Positions 44,474 through 53,461 of a stretch of 64,000 bases of DNA are shown here, piece by piece (the first letter of the stretch is position 1; the number at the start of each line of letters is the position of its first letter). The notes under the pieces are model-generated. The model had not been told where the DNA came from, made no database searches, and saw only the letters and a program-made list of their open reading frames with translations. Both the position numbers and the translations under genes were made by a program. Source of the DNA: Trinickia caryophylli (GTDB lineage Bacteria > Pseudomonadota > Gammaproteobacteria > Burkholderiales > Burkholderiaceae); assembly GCF_034424545.1 (NCBI RefSeq), contig NZ_CP139971.1, positions 1,798,001 through 1,862,000 of the forward strand, in the 5' to 3' direction.

Positions 44474-45223
44474 TCAGAGATAGAACATCCGATCTTCTTC
44501 GGACTTGGCCTCGGTGGCTGGCTGCGTGCCTTCGCGGTCTTCGTAGAACGCGAGCACGGCCTCGAGCACCTTGTCCGGATCGTCGATCACTTGCATGAGG
44601 TTCATGTCCTCGGGATTGATGAGGCCCATCGGCAGCAATGCCGTTTCGAACCAGTGCAGCAACCCCTTCCAGAACTCGGCCCCCACGAGAATGATCGGCA
44701 CGTGGCGCGACTTCTTCGTCTGAATCAGCGTGAGCACCTCGGCGAGCTCGTCGAGCGTGCCGAAGCCGCCAGGCATGACGATCACCGCATCCGAGTTCTT
44801 GACGAACGTGACCTTGCGCGTGAAGAAGTGCCGAAAGCGCAGCGAGATGTCCTGCCACTGGTTGCCCGATTGCTCGTGCGGCAGCTCGATGTTGAGCCCG
44901 ACGGACGGCGCCTTGCCCGCGTGCGCGCCCTTGTTCGCGGCAGCCATGATGCCGGGGCCGCCGCCGGAGATGACGGCGAAGCCGGCATCGGAGAGCTTGC
45001 GCGCGATTTGCGTCGCGAGCTTGTAGTAGGGCGAATTCGGCTTGAGACGCGCCGAACCGTAGATGCTGACGGCGGGGCGGATCTCCGAGAGGTACTCGGT
45101 TGCCTCGATGAACTCTGCCATAATCGTGAACATCTGCCACGACGCGCGCGCCTTCTTGGCTGTTGCGCGCTCTTGATCTGCGAGCGATCGCAGACTCGGA
45201 ATCACTTTTCTTCTCTTGTTCAT
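44474..45223 (-). CDS. LOG-family nucleotide 5'-monophosphate nucleosidase (TIGR00730)
   Basis: A 249-residue Rossmann-fold protein. The LOG motif PGGFGTLDEL and the phosphate loop ISGGGPGIM are intact. Homologues are cytokinin riboside 5'-phosphate phosphoribohydrolases or general purine/pyrimidine nucleosidases that release the base. The ATG at 45223 is separated from the polA ATG by one base. The N-terminus (KKARASWQMFTIMAEFIEAT) is conserved in the family, so the long start is kept. The last ~25 residues are acidic and variable. Confidence 0.88.
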   Translation of the reverse strand: MNKRRKVIPSLRSLADQERATAKKARASWQMFTIMAEFIEATEYLSEIRPAVSIYGSARLKPNSPYYKLATQIARKLSDAGFAVISGGGPGIMAAANKGAHAGKAPSVGLNIELPHEQSGNQWQDISLRFRHFFTRKVTFVKNSDAVIVMPGGFGTLDELAEVLTLIQTKKSRHVPIILVGAEFWKGLLHWFETALLPMGLINPEDMNLMQVIDDPDKVLEAVLAFYEDREGTQPATEAKSEEDRMFYL

Positions 45224-45224
45224 A

Positions 45225-48005
45225 ATGCCTGCAGAACGGAACCTGGAAGGTAAGACTCTCGTGCTCGTCGACGGCTCGAGCTATCTCTATAGGGCTTACC
45301 ACGCGATGCCTGACTTGCGCGGTCCGGACGGCGAACCGACGGGTGCGCTCTACGGAATCGTCAACATGCTGCGACGCATGCGCAAGGAAGTCACCGCAGA
45401 GTATAGCGCGTGCGTGTTCGACGCCAAGGGCAAGACGTTCCGCGACGATTGGTACCCCCAGTACAAAGCCCATCGCCCGCCGATGCCCGACGATCTCGGG
45501 AAGCAGATCGAGCCGATTCATTTCGCCGTGCGTGCGTTGGGCTGGCCGCTGCTCATGGTGGACGGCGTCGAAGCCGACGACGTCATCGGCACGCTGGCGG
45601 CCGAGGCCGAGCGGCAAGGCATGAACGTGCTCGTCTCGACGGGCGACAAGGATCTGGCCCAACTCGTGAGCGATCGCGTCACGCTCGTCAATACGATGAC
45701 GAACGAGAAGCTCGATCGTGAAGCCGTGATCGCAAAGTTCGGCGTGCCGCCCGAACGGATCGTCGACTACCTCTCGCTCATCGGCGATACGGTCGACAAT
45801 GTGCCCGGCGTGGAGAAGTGCGGCCCGAAGACGGCCGTCAAATGGCTCATGCAGTACGGCACGCTCGACGATATCGTCGCGAATGCGGGCGACATCAAGG
45901 GCGCTGTCGGCGAGAACCTGCGGCGTGCGCTCGATTTTCTGCCGCTGGGCCGCAAGCTCGTAACGGTCGAGCGCGCCTGCGATCTGAAGGACCATGTCGA
46001 ATCGATCGAGGCGTCGCTCGTCACGCGGCCCGAATCGCCGCTCGAGCTGCGCGAGATCTTCATGCGCCACGGCTTCAAGACGTGGCTGCGCGAAGTCGAC
46101 GCGCTGATCGCGAGCGCGGAAGACGCGCAGGCACTCGAGCCGGGGTTGACCGGTTCCGCCGCGGTGTTGGCGGCCGAGCCGGCGCCGACCATCGACGCGC
46201 CGCGCTGCTACGAAACCGTGCAGACGTGGGAGCACTTCGATACGTGGCTCGCCAGGATCGACGCCGCCCCGATCACCTCCTTCGATACGGAAACGACCTC
46301 GCTCGACCCGATGCGGGCCCAGATCGTCGGGCTGTCCCTCTCCGTGGGTGCCGGTTGCGCGGCCTATGTTCCCCTCGCGCACCGGGGCCCCGACGCGCCT
46401 CGGCAGTTGCCGCGCGACGAAGTGCTCGCCAAGCTCAAGCCGTGGCTCGAAAGCCACGACAAGAAGAAGCTCGGGCAGCATCTCAAGTACGACGAGCAGG
46501 TGCTGGCGAACTACGGTATCGCGCTGAACGGCATCGAGCACGATACCCTGCTCGAGTCGTATGTGCTCGAGTCGCACCGCACGCACGACATGGACAGCCT
46601 CGCCATGCGTCACCTGGGCGTGAAGACGATCAAGTACGAGGAGGTGGCGGGCAAGGGCGCGCAGCAGATCGGTTTCGACGAAGTGCCGCTCGAGACCGCC
46701 GCCGAATATGCGGCCGAGGATGCCGACATCACGTTCCAGCTGCACACGGCGCTCTATCCGCAAGTGGAAGCCGAGCCGGGGCTCTTGCACGTCTATCGCG
46801 ACATCGAAATTCCGACCTCGCGCGTGCTGCGCAAGATGGAGCGCAACGGTGTGCTGATCGACAGCGAACGGCTGCGCCAGCAGAGCAATGAAATTGCGTC
46901 TCGGCTCATTCAGCTGGAGGCCGAGGCGTATACGCTCGCGGGCGGCGAATTCAACCTCGGTTCGCCGAAGCAGATCGGCCAGATCTTTTTCGAACGCCTG
47001 CAACTGCCCGTCGTCAAGAAAACGCCGAGCGGCGCGCCTTCCACCGACGAAGAAGTGCTGCAAAAGCTCGCCGAAGACTACCCGCTGCCGAAGCTGCTGC
47101 TCGAGCATCGTGGCCTCTCGAAGCTGAAGTCCACCTATACGGACAAGCTCCCGCGCATGGTCAATCCGGACACGGGGCGGGTGCATACGAACTATGCTCA
47201 GGCCGTTGCCGTCACCGGGCGCCTTGCGTCGAACGATCCGAATCTGCAAAACATCCCTGTGCGCACGGCCGAAGGGCGGCGCATTCGCGAAGCGTTTATC
47301 GCGCCGCCGGGCAGCAAGATCGTCTCGGCCGACTACTCGCAGATCGAACTGCGGATCATGGCCCACATTTCCGGTGACGAGTCGCTGCTGCGCGCGTTCT
47401 CGCAGGGCGAGGACATTCATCGCGCGACGGCCGCCGAAGTGTTCGGCGTCACGCCGCTCGAAGTCACGAGCGACCAGCGCCGCATCGCCAAGGTCATCAA
47501 TTTCGGCCTCATCTACGGCATGAGCTCGTTTGGCCTCGCTTCGAATCTCGGCATTACGCGCGACGCGGCGAAGCTCTATATCGACCGTTACTTCGCCCGT
47601 TATCCCGGCGTCGCACGCTATATGGACGACACGCGCGCGAGCGCCAGGCAAAAGGGCTATGTGGAAACCGTATTCGGCCGCCGGCTCTGGCTGCCTGAAA
47701 TCAACGGCGGTAACGGGCCGCGCCGTCAGGCCGCGGAACGGGCCGCGATCAATGCGCCGATGCAGGGCACGGCGGCCGATCTCATCAAGATGTCGATGAT
47801 CGCGGTGCAGGACTGGCTCGAACGCGAGCGGGCCGCGAGCCTGATGATCATGCAAGTGCATGACGAACTGGTACTCGAAGTCCCCGATAGCGAACTTCCC
47901 ACGGTGCGCGAGAAACTGCCGCAGCTCATGTGCGACGTAGCCGAGCTCAAGGTGCCGCTCGTCGCCGAAGTCGGCGTCGGTACGAACTGGGAGGAAGCGC
48001 ATTGA
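45225..48005 (+). CDS. polA: DNA polymerase I
   Basis: A 926-residue polymerase with three parts: 5'-3' exonuclease (LVLVDGSSYLYRAYHAMPDL, VSTGDKDLAQLV), an active 3'-5' exonuclease (SFDTETTSLDPM and later HDMDSLAMRHL), and polymerase (motif A VSADYSQIELRIMAH, motif B RRIAKVINFGLIYGMSS, motif C MQVHDELVLEVP). ATG at 45225 (MPAERNLEGK); a TTG 9 bases upstream is in frame but would overlap the LOG start codon. No clear Shine-Dalgarno is seen. The promoter must lie within the divergent LOG gene. Confidence 0.97.
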   Translation: MPAERNLEGKTLVLVDGSSYLYRAYHAMPDLRGPDGEPTGALYGIVNMLRRMRKEVTAEYSACVFDAKGKTFRDDWYPQYKAHRPPMPDDLGKQIEPIHFAVRALGWPLLMVDGVEADDVIGTLAAEAERQGMNVLVSTGDKDLAQLVSDRVTLVNTMTNEKLDREAVIAKFGVPPERIVDYLSLIGDTVDNVPGVEKCGPKTAVKWLMQYGTLDDIVANAGDIKGAVGENLRRALDFLPLGRKLVTVERACDLKDHVESIEASLVTRPESPLELREIFMRHGFKTWLREVDALIASAEDAQALEPGLTGSAAVLAAEPAPTIDAPRCYETVQTWEHFDTWLARIDAAPITSFDTETTSLDPMRAQIVGLSLSVGAGCAAYVPLAHRGPDAPRQLPRDEVLAKLKPWLESHDKKKLGQHLKYDEQVLANYGIALNGIEHDTLLESYVLESHRTHDMDSLAMRHLGVKTIKYEEVAGKGAQQIGFDEVPLETAAEYAAEDADITFQLHTALYPQVEAEPGLLHVYRDIEIPTSRVLRKMERNGVLIDSERLRQQSNEIASRLIQLEAEAYTLAGGEFNLGSPKQIGQIFFERLQLPVVKKTPSGAPSTDEEVLQKLAEDYPLPKLLLEHRGLSKLKSTYTDKLPRMVNPDTGRVHTNYAQAVAVTGRLASNDPNLQNIPVRTAEGRRIREAFIAPPGSKIVSADYSQIELRIMAHISGDESLLRAFSQGEDIHRATAAEVFGVTPLEVTSDQRRIAKVINFGLIYGMSSFGLASNLGITRDAAKLYIDRYFARYPGVARYMDDTRASARQKGYVETVFGRRLWLPEINGGNGPRRQAAERAAINAPMQGTAADLIKMSMIAVQDWLERERAASLMIMQVHDELVLEVPDSELPTVREKLPQLMCDVAELKVPLVAEVGVGTNWEEAH

Positions 48006-48105
48006 TGCGCTGAGCCTGCCTCGTCGTTTCGTCGTCCCGCCGCGGCGCCGCTCGACCGGCGCCCGCGACCAGAAGAATCAGCAACGGCAGATACGGAGAA
48101 TCAGC

Positions 48106-49455
48106 ATGCATCGTTTCATCGTGGTTGGGGGAGGTGCCGGGGGGCTCGAGCTCGCGACGCGGCTCGGCGATCGATATGGCACGAGCAGGGGGCGAGCCGA
48201 GCCGCGCGCGCTCGTCACGCTCGTCGATCGCTATCCGACACACATCTGGAAGCCGCTGCTGCATGAGGTGGCGGCCGGCAGCATGGACCCCTTCACGCAG
48301 GAACTCGAGTATGCGGCTCAGGCCCGCTGGCACGGCTTCGAGTTTCAGCAGGGCGAACTCGTCAGTTTGGACCGTACTGCCAGGCGCATCACGCTCGGGC
48401 CCGTGCTCGACGACGATGGCGCCGAACTCCTGCCCTCGCGCGAACTCGAGTACGACACGCTCGTGATCGCCATCGGCAGCACGACGCATTTCTTCGGCGT
48501 GAAAGGCGCGGAGGAGCATTCGATCGCGCTCGATACGGTGGGGCAGGCCGAGCGCTTCCGCAAGCGGCTCATCGCCGCTTGCATGCGCGCCGAACACCGG
48601 CAGCACGAGGCCGTGGAAAGCGGCCCCGGCACATCGCCCGAGACCGAGCCGCGCATTCAGGTGGCGATCGTCGGCGGCGGCGCGACGGGCGTCGAACTCT
48701 CGGCGGAACTGCGCAATACTGCCCAGGTGCTGTCGGCCTACGGCCTGCACAAGCTCGACCCGCGCCACGACATCGGCATCGTCCTGATCGAGGCGGGGCC
48801 GCGCATTTTGCCGGCGCTGGCCGAGCGCGTTTCGAGCGCGACGGCCGAACTGCTGCGCAAACTCGGGGTCAAGCTGATGATCGGCGAGACGGTGGCAGAG
48901 GTCGCGCCCGGTGTGGTGCGCACGGCGAGCGGCAAGACGGTGCGCGCCGATCTGACCGTCTGGGCCGCGGGAATCAAGGCGCCGGCCGTGCTCGGCAGGC
49001 TCGATGGGCTGCCGGTGACGCGGCTCGGACAGTTGTCCGTGCGCCGAACCCTGCAGACCGAGATCGATGACAACGTCTTCGCCCTCGGCGATTGCGCCGC
49101 GTGCCCCTGGCCCGGTAACGAACGCAATGTCCCGCCGCGTGCCCAGGCCGCGCATCAGCAGGCAAGCTTTCTTCTTAGGGCACTCGGCAACCGCCTGGAA
49201 GGGCGGCCGTTGCCCGAGTTCACTTATCGCGACTTCGGCTCGCTCGTGTCGCTCGGGCACTTCAGTGCGGTCGGCAACCTCATGGGTGGGCTGATCGGCG
49301 GCAACATGCTCGTGGAGGGGCTCTTCGCGCGGTTCATGTATATGTCGCTCTACCGGCTCCATATCGCTGCGCTGCATGGCTATCCACGCATGATGCTCGA
49401 TACCGTCGCGCATTGGCTGCGTCGCACGACGTTGCCGCGCGTGAAATTGCATTAG
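48106..49455 (+). CDS. ndh: NADH dehydrogenase type II (NAD(P)/FAD oxidoreductase)
   Basis: A 449-residue two-dinucleotide-fold flavoprotein: FAD site VVGGGAGGLELATRLG at the N-terminus, NAD site AIVGGGATGVELSAEL near 185, and a second FAD contact ALGDCAACPWPGNE near 325. The C-terminal ~60 residues are hydrophobic/amphipathic (GNLMGGLIGGNMLVEGLFAR), as in NDH-2 membrane binding. It would pass electrons from NADH to quinone without proton pumping. It begins 100 bases after polA. A related sulfide:quinone reductase role is less likely, since no catalytic Cys pair is seen. Confidence 0.85.
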   Translation: MHRFIVVGGGAGGLELATRLGDRYGTSRGRAEPRALVTLVDRYPTHIWKPLLHEVAAGSMDPFTQELEYAAQARWHGFEFQQGELVSLDRTARRITLGPVLDDDGAELLPSRELEYDTLVIAIGSTTHFFGVKGAEEHSIALDTVGQAERFRKRLIAACMRAEHRQHEAVESGPGTSPETEPRIQVAIVGGGATGVELSAELRNTAQVLSAYGLHKLDPRHDIGIVLIEAGPRILPALAERVSSATAELLRKLGVKLMIGETVAEVAPGVVRTASGKTVRADLTVWAAGIKAPAVLGRLDGLPVTRLGQLSVRRTLQTEIDDNVFALGDCAACPWPGNERNVPPRAQAAHQQASFLLRALGNRLEGRPLPEFTYRDFGSLVSLGHFSAVGNLMGGLIGGNMLVEGLFARFMYMSLYRLHIAALHGYPRMMLDTVAHWLRRTTLPRVKLH

Positions 49456-49565
49456 CAGTTCGACTGCTGGGCGCGCGGCTGAGCTATCGTCTGAATTTTC
49501 GGGAACGCTGAACTCAGTGGCTTTCGGCCGGGTAGATTGCCGGTTTTGGCAAATCGAGAGGTCAT

Positions 49566-49591
49566 GCGGCGCCGTCACTGCACGGCGCCGC
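49566..49591 (+). repeat. Perfect 10-bp hairpin before the unrecognised gene
   Basis: GCGGCGCCGT (49566-49575) pairs with ACGGCGCCGC (49582-49591) across a CACTGC loop. It lies 110 bases after ndh and 14 bases before the next ATG, so it is either the ndh terminator (only GTT follows) or a structure near the ribosome-binding site of the next gene. Confidence 0.5.
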
Positions 49592-49604
49592 GTTCACGAA
49601 TCCG

Positions 49605-50162
49605 ATGACGACGGTGCACCCCCCCGAAGCAACTCACATGGTCTCCTTTCCCGACTGGGAGCCGGACAACAATGCGCTGGGCTATTGTTCCAGCAGCGCT
49701 CAGAACCCAAATCTCACCATTACGCTCACCCCTATTGGAAAAGCCTGGAGCAGGTGGGCGCTGGCCGGAACGAACGTGATCGTCAAATGGCTGAAACTGC
49801 CCGGCACCCCTGAATATCTTCATGTGCTCGACGGCGAGACGTCCACGTCGATGCGATTGCCGCGGCGTTTGCGTCAACGCTCCGCGATGGACATCGTAAG
49901 AGTCAACACATCGCTTTCCACGCATTTTGGTGTTCGTACGGTGCTTTACTACGGGAAAACGGCCGCGTTCGCCAACGACGCGATCACCGTGACGCCGCTT
50001 GGCAAATGGCTCTACGCCGTACCGATGGGCTCGACTATCGAAATCATCAACCTGAGCGACCCCGGTAATGGGTTGAAAAGCGGCGTATTCGGCTCGCAGT
50101 CGACTATCGAAAAGAATTCGATTGCACCGGCCAAATTCTTCAAGGACGCTCCCGCCGCATGA
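49605..50162 (+). CDS. Unrecognised protein with an internal repeat
   Basis: 185 residues; I do not recognise the family. It is soluble, with no signal peptide or membrane segment, and the codon use seems less GC-biased than neighbours. Two copies of a ~45-residue beta-rich unit can be seen: LTITLTPIGKAWSRWALAG near 37 and AITVTPLGKWLYAVPMG near 126, each with the pattern TxTPxGK...G(T/S)xxxI and a following L-x-x-PG. A C7 tract lies at 49619-49625, four codons after the ATG; the next in-frame ATG is 49638 (MVSFPDWEPD). No Shine-Dalgarno is evident for either start. The ORF is long for this GC content but unproven. Confidence 0.55.
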   Translation: MTTVHPPEATHMVSFPDWEPDNNALGYCSSSAQNPNLTITLTPIGKAWSRWALAGTNVIVKWLKLPGTPEYLHVLDGETSTSMRLPRRLRQRSAMDIVRVNTSLSTHFGVRTVLYYGKTAAFANDAITVTPLGKWLYAVPMGSTIEIINLSDPGNGLKSGVFGSQSTIEKNSIAPAKFFKDAPAA

Positions 50163-50361
50163 CGAATACCCGGCGGATCTGTCGATAGCGCCGCTTCTCC
50201 TTGCTGACTTGCTCTGAACGGATCGAGCAGATCGGGTACGATGCGCGCAAGCCGTGGTTTCGTGTCGGCCTGTTGCAGCCTGTTTCCGCTTGTTTCCGCT
50301 TGTTGCGCCGTGGACCTCGTGCTGGTGCGGGCCCCCTTTTGATCCCGAGAAGGAGCGAACG

Positions 50362-51234
50362 ATGCTGAGCCCCGATGTCGATAGCCTTATTCCGCAGGTA
50401 CCTTTCGACCGTCGCACTTTTTTGAAAGCGGCGATCGGCAGCGGGTTCGCTGCAGCCGTCCTTCCCGTGTCGGCGCAAACGGTGCATACCGACAGCACGG
50501 GCCTCGAGGCCGGCCCCGTGTCGTTCGAATCCCAAGGCGCCTCCGTGCCGGCCTATCGCGCTCAGCCGATCGGCAAGCGCCACTTGCCGATCGTCGTCGT
50601 CATTCATGAGATATTCGGCGTGCACGAACATATCGCCGACGTATGCCGGCGTTTCGCCAAGCTAGGCTACCTCGCCGTCGCGCCCGATCTTTATTCGCGG
50701 CAGGGCGATGCATCGAAGTATCCGTCGATTCAGGAGCTCAACGATAAACTTGTCAGCAAGGTGCCCGACGCTTCGGTGATGGCCGACCTGGACGCCGCCG
50801 TGCAATGGGCGGCGCAAAACGGCGGCGATGCGGACAGGCTCGGCGTGGTCGGTTTCTGCTGGGGCGGGCGGCAGGCATGGCTCTTTGCCGAGCACAGCAC
50901 GCGGCCGAAAGCGGTGGTGGCGTTCTATGGCCGCGTGGCCGGTACCCGCAGCGGGAACACGCCGTCGAACCCGATCGACCGCGCGGCCGATCTTCATGCC
51001 CCGGTTCTGGGGCTTTACGGTCTACAGGATGCGAGTATCCCGCAGGATACGCTGGAGCAGATGAAGGCGCAGATCGCGCGCGGGCCACAGGCGGCGCGAG
51101 GCTCCGAGTTCGTGGTCTATCCCGATGCCGGCCACGCGTTCTTTGCCGATTACCGCCCGAGCTATCGCAAGGCCGATGCGGAAGATGCCTGGCGCCGCAC
51201 GCTCGCCTGGTTCAAGGATCACGGTGTGGCCTGA
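50362..51234 (+). CDS. Dienelactone hydrolase family protein, Tat-exported
   Basis: A 290-residue alpha/beta hydrolase. Start ATG at 50362 with a strong AAGGAG (50350-50355); upstream in-frame codons are rejected. A twin-arginine signal is present (DRRTFLKAAIGSGFAAAVLP, cut near VSA). The catalytic triad is Cys in GFCWGGRQAWL, Asp in YGLQDASIP, and His in DAGHAFFADYRP. HEIFGVHEHIADVCRR is the family landmark. Members hydrolyse dienelactones or other small lactones and esters. Periplasmic location is inferred from the Tat signal. Confidence 0.88.
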   Translation: MLSPDVDSLIPQVPFDRRTFLKAAIGSGFAAAVLPVSAQTVHTDSTGLEAGPVSFESQGASVPAYRAQPIGKRHLPIVVVIHEIFGVHEHIADVCRRFAKLGYLAVAPDLYSRQGDASKYPSIQELNDKLVSKVPDASVMADLDAAVQWAAQNGGDADRLGVVGFCWGGRQAWLFAEHSTRPKAVVAFYGRVAGTRSGNTPSNPIDRAADLHAPVLGLYGLQDASIPQDTLEQMKAQIARGPQAARGSEFVVYPDAGHAFFADYRPSYRKADAEDAWRRTLAWFKDHGVA

Positions 51235-51365
51235 GCCCCGCTCCCGCGTCTTGCTCCTGCGTCTAGATCGCTACGCGCCGAGCGAAGCGAAAAGGCGCAG
51301 GCCGAAGGCACGCGCGCATGCCCCTCGCCGAAGGCGCGAAGCACGCGAACAGGCCGAGCGGCCGA

Positions 51366-52235
51366 TCAGGGGGTCGGGCCCGTTGCCACCGCGCGCCCCG
51401 GCTCGGCGCACCATTCGCTCCAAGACCCCGGATAAAGCGCTGCGCCATGCAGGCCGGCTACTTCCATCGCCAGTGCGTTATGGCAGGCCGTGACGCCAGA
51501 GCCGCACTGCAGCACGACGTGTTCGGGCTGCGTCGAACCCATGACGGCCTTGAACTCGTCGCGCAGCGTATGCGCCGGCTTGAAGCGCCCGTCGGCCGTG
51601 AGGTTGTCTTTGAAGAAACGGTTCGCCGCGCCGGGAATGTGCCCGGCGACGGGGTCGATCGTCTCGTTCTCGCCGCGGTAGCGATCCGGCGAACGGGCAT
51701 CGACGACGAGCCTGTCGTGCGTTGTCAGGTTCTGCTCGACCGCATGCGCGTCGACGGTGACGGCAAGCGGTGCACCGGCCTTGAAGTCGCCGCGCTTGCG
51801 CGCGGGCGTCGAGGTTTCGAGCGCATAGCCGCCCGCCTGCCACGCCTGCAGCCCTCCGTCGAGCAGTGCCACGGAATCGTGGCCGAGCCATCGCAGCAGC
51901 CACCAGAGGCGAGCGGCAAAGGCGCCGCCTTGCGCGTCGTAGGCGACCACCTGTTGGTGCTGCATGAGGCCATGGGCGGCGAGTGTATCGACGATCGCCG
52001 ACCGATCGGGCAGCGGGTGGCGCCCGTTCTTGCCCGTTGGCCGGCCTGACAGGTCGCGCTCGAGATGCAGGTAATGCGCGCCCGGAATGTGTCCCGCCGC
52101 GTAGGCTTGCTCCCCCGCGCCGGGGTTGGCCAGATCGAAGCTGCAATCGAAAACGAGCACGCTGTCGGGAGCACCCGCGAGGCGCTCGGCCAGATTGCCG
52201 GGCAGGATCAAGGTGGTGTAATGGGTGTGCGGCAT
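51366..52235 (-). CDS. sseA: 3-mercaptopyruvate/thiosulfate sulfurtransferase
   Basis: A 289-residue protein with two rhodanese domains. The C-terminal active loop CGSGVTAC near residue 235 is the mercaptopyruvate type (CG[ST]GVTA), with catalytic Cys first. The N-terminal domain has FDCSFDLANPGAGEQAY and DAQGGAFAARLWW but no Cys nucleophile, as expected. Two ATGs overlap (52238 and 52235); the second has GAGGA at a 5-base spacing, the first only 2 bases, so 52235 is used. Confidence 0.9.
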   Translation of the reverse strand: MPHTHYTTLILPGNLAERLAGAPDSVLVFDCSFDLANPGAGEQAYAAGHIPGAHYLHLERDLSGRPTGKNGRHPLPDRSAIVDTLAAHGLMQHQQVVAYDAQGGAFAARLWWLLRWLGHDSVALLDGGLQAWQAGGYALETSTPARKRGDFKAGAPLAVTVDAHAVEQNLTTHDRLVVDARSPDRYRGENETIDPVAGHIPGAANRFFKDNLTADGRFKPAHTLRDEFKAVMGSTQPEHVVLQCGSGVTACHNALAMEVAGLHGAALYPGSWSEWCAEPGRAVATGPTP

Positions 52236-52289
52236 CATGGTCCTCGTTGGGGGCGAGCGCCCCATCGGCGCTGTTTGTTCCAGTCTAGA

Positions 52290-52333
52290 CAAAAAGACGG
52301 GCAAGGGGCGCTCGCGCCGCCTTGCCCGTCTTT
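52290..52333 (-). terminator. Strong intrinsic terminator after the Rieske oxygenase gene
   Basis: A 14-bp perfect arm (52293-52306 with 52320-52333) plus an inner GGCGC/GCGCC stem. On the minus strand it ends in TTTTT (52295-52291), so it terminates the oxygenase transcript before the sulfurtransferase gene. It lies 21 bases after the oxygenase stop. Confidence 0.9.
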
Positions 52334-52354
52334 AGCGTTTTGCCGCAGCGCGGC

Positions 52355-53461
52355 TCAGATATGGCCGAGCTCGCGGCGCAGGAATTCGTGAAAATGCTGC
52401 ATGCCGTCTTCCATGGGGCTCTGATACGGCCCGACCTGTGACTCGCCGCGCTGCATGAGTGCGAGCCGGCCCGCATCCATGCGCTCGGCGATTTCGTCGT
52501 CCTCGCGCGCCGTTTCCATGTAGGCCGCCCGCTCGGCTTCGACGAATTCGCGTTCGAAGAGTGCGATTTCCTCTGGATAATAAAACTCGACGATGTTCGT
52601 GGTCTTGCCCGTGCCGCGCGGGATCAGCCAGGAAACGACGAGCACGTGCGGGTACCACTCGATCATCAGATTGGGGTAGTACACCATCCAGATCGCGCCG
52701 TATTCGGGCGCCTTGCCGTTGCGCATGCGCAGCACTTCGTCTTGCCACTTGCGGTACACGGGGCTACCCGCCTTCGCCAGTTCCGCATGCACGCCCACCG
52801 TCTGCACGCTGTACCACTTGCCGAACTCCCATTGGAGGTCGTCGCAATTGACGAAACTGCCGAGACCGGGATGGAACGGCACGACGTGGTAGTCCTCGAG
52901 GTAGACCTCGATGAACGTCTTCCAGTTGTAGTTGCACTCGTGTACTTCGACGTGATCGAACATGTAGTCCGAAAAGTCGAAGTGATGGCGCGTGCCGAGG
53001 TCCGCGAGGTCTTTCGCGACGTCGCGGCCCTGGGTTTCGAACAGCAGGCCCTGCCAGTTCTGCAGCGGCGATGCGCCGAGGTTGAGGCAGGGGTTGTCGG
53101 CAAAATGCGGGGCGCCGAGCAGTTCGCCATCGAGGTTGTAGGTCCAGCGGTGCAGCGGGCACACGATGTTACCCGCCTGCCCGCGGCCGTTGAGCATGAT
53201 CGCCTGCCGATGACGGCATACGTTCGAAAGCAGTTCGATTTCCGAGCGCTCGTTGCGAACGAGGACGCGGCCCTCGTTTTCGCTCGGCAAGGCGAAGTAA
53301 TGCCCGGCCTCGGGCACCATCAGTTCGTGCCCGACGTAGCGGGGACCCTTCTTGAAGAGTACTTCCAGTTCGCGCGCGAGAAGCGCTTCGTCAAAGTAAG
53401 CCGTGACAGGCAGCTGGCTCGAAATGGCCTTGAGCTGCAACGCATTGCTCAGATTGGACAT
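52355..53461 (-). CDS. Rieske non-heme iron oxygenase, alpha subunit
   Basis: A 368-residue ring-hydroxylating-type oxygenase. Rieske cluster: CRHRQ and, 18 residues on, CPLHRW. Mononuclear iron site: EDYHVVPFH, giving Asp, His and His. Other landmarks: NYNWKTFIEVYLEDY. ATG at 53461 with GGGAG upstream; an in-frame start 15 codons earlier is unlikely. No beta subunit, ferredoxin or reductase gene is adjacent, so it must borrow electrons from elsewhere. The C-terminal half resembles small-amine or quaternary-ammonium oxygenases more than toluene types, but the substrate cannot be called. Confidence 0.87.
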   Translation of the reverse strand: MSNLSNALQLKAISSQLPVTAYFDEALLARELEVLFKKGPRYVGHELMVPEAGHYFALPSENEGRVLVRNERSEIELLSNVCRHRQAIMLNGRGQAGNIVCPLHRWTYNLDGELLGAPHFADNPCLNLGASPLQNWQGLLFETQGRDVAKDLADLGTRHHFDFSDYMFDHVEVHECNYNWKTFIEVYLEDYHVVPFHPGLGSFVNCDDLQWEFGKWYSVQTVGVHAELAKAGSPVYRKWQDEVLRMRNGKAPEYGAIWMVYYPNLMIEWYPHVLVVSWLIPRGTGKTTNIVEFYYPEEIALFEREFVEAERAAYMETAREDDEIAERMDAGRLALMQRGESQVGPYQSPMEDGMQHFHEFLRRELGHI

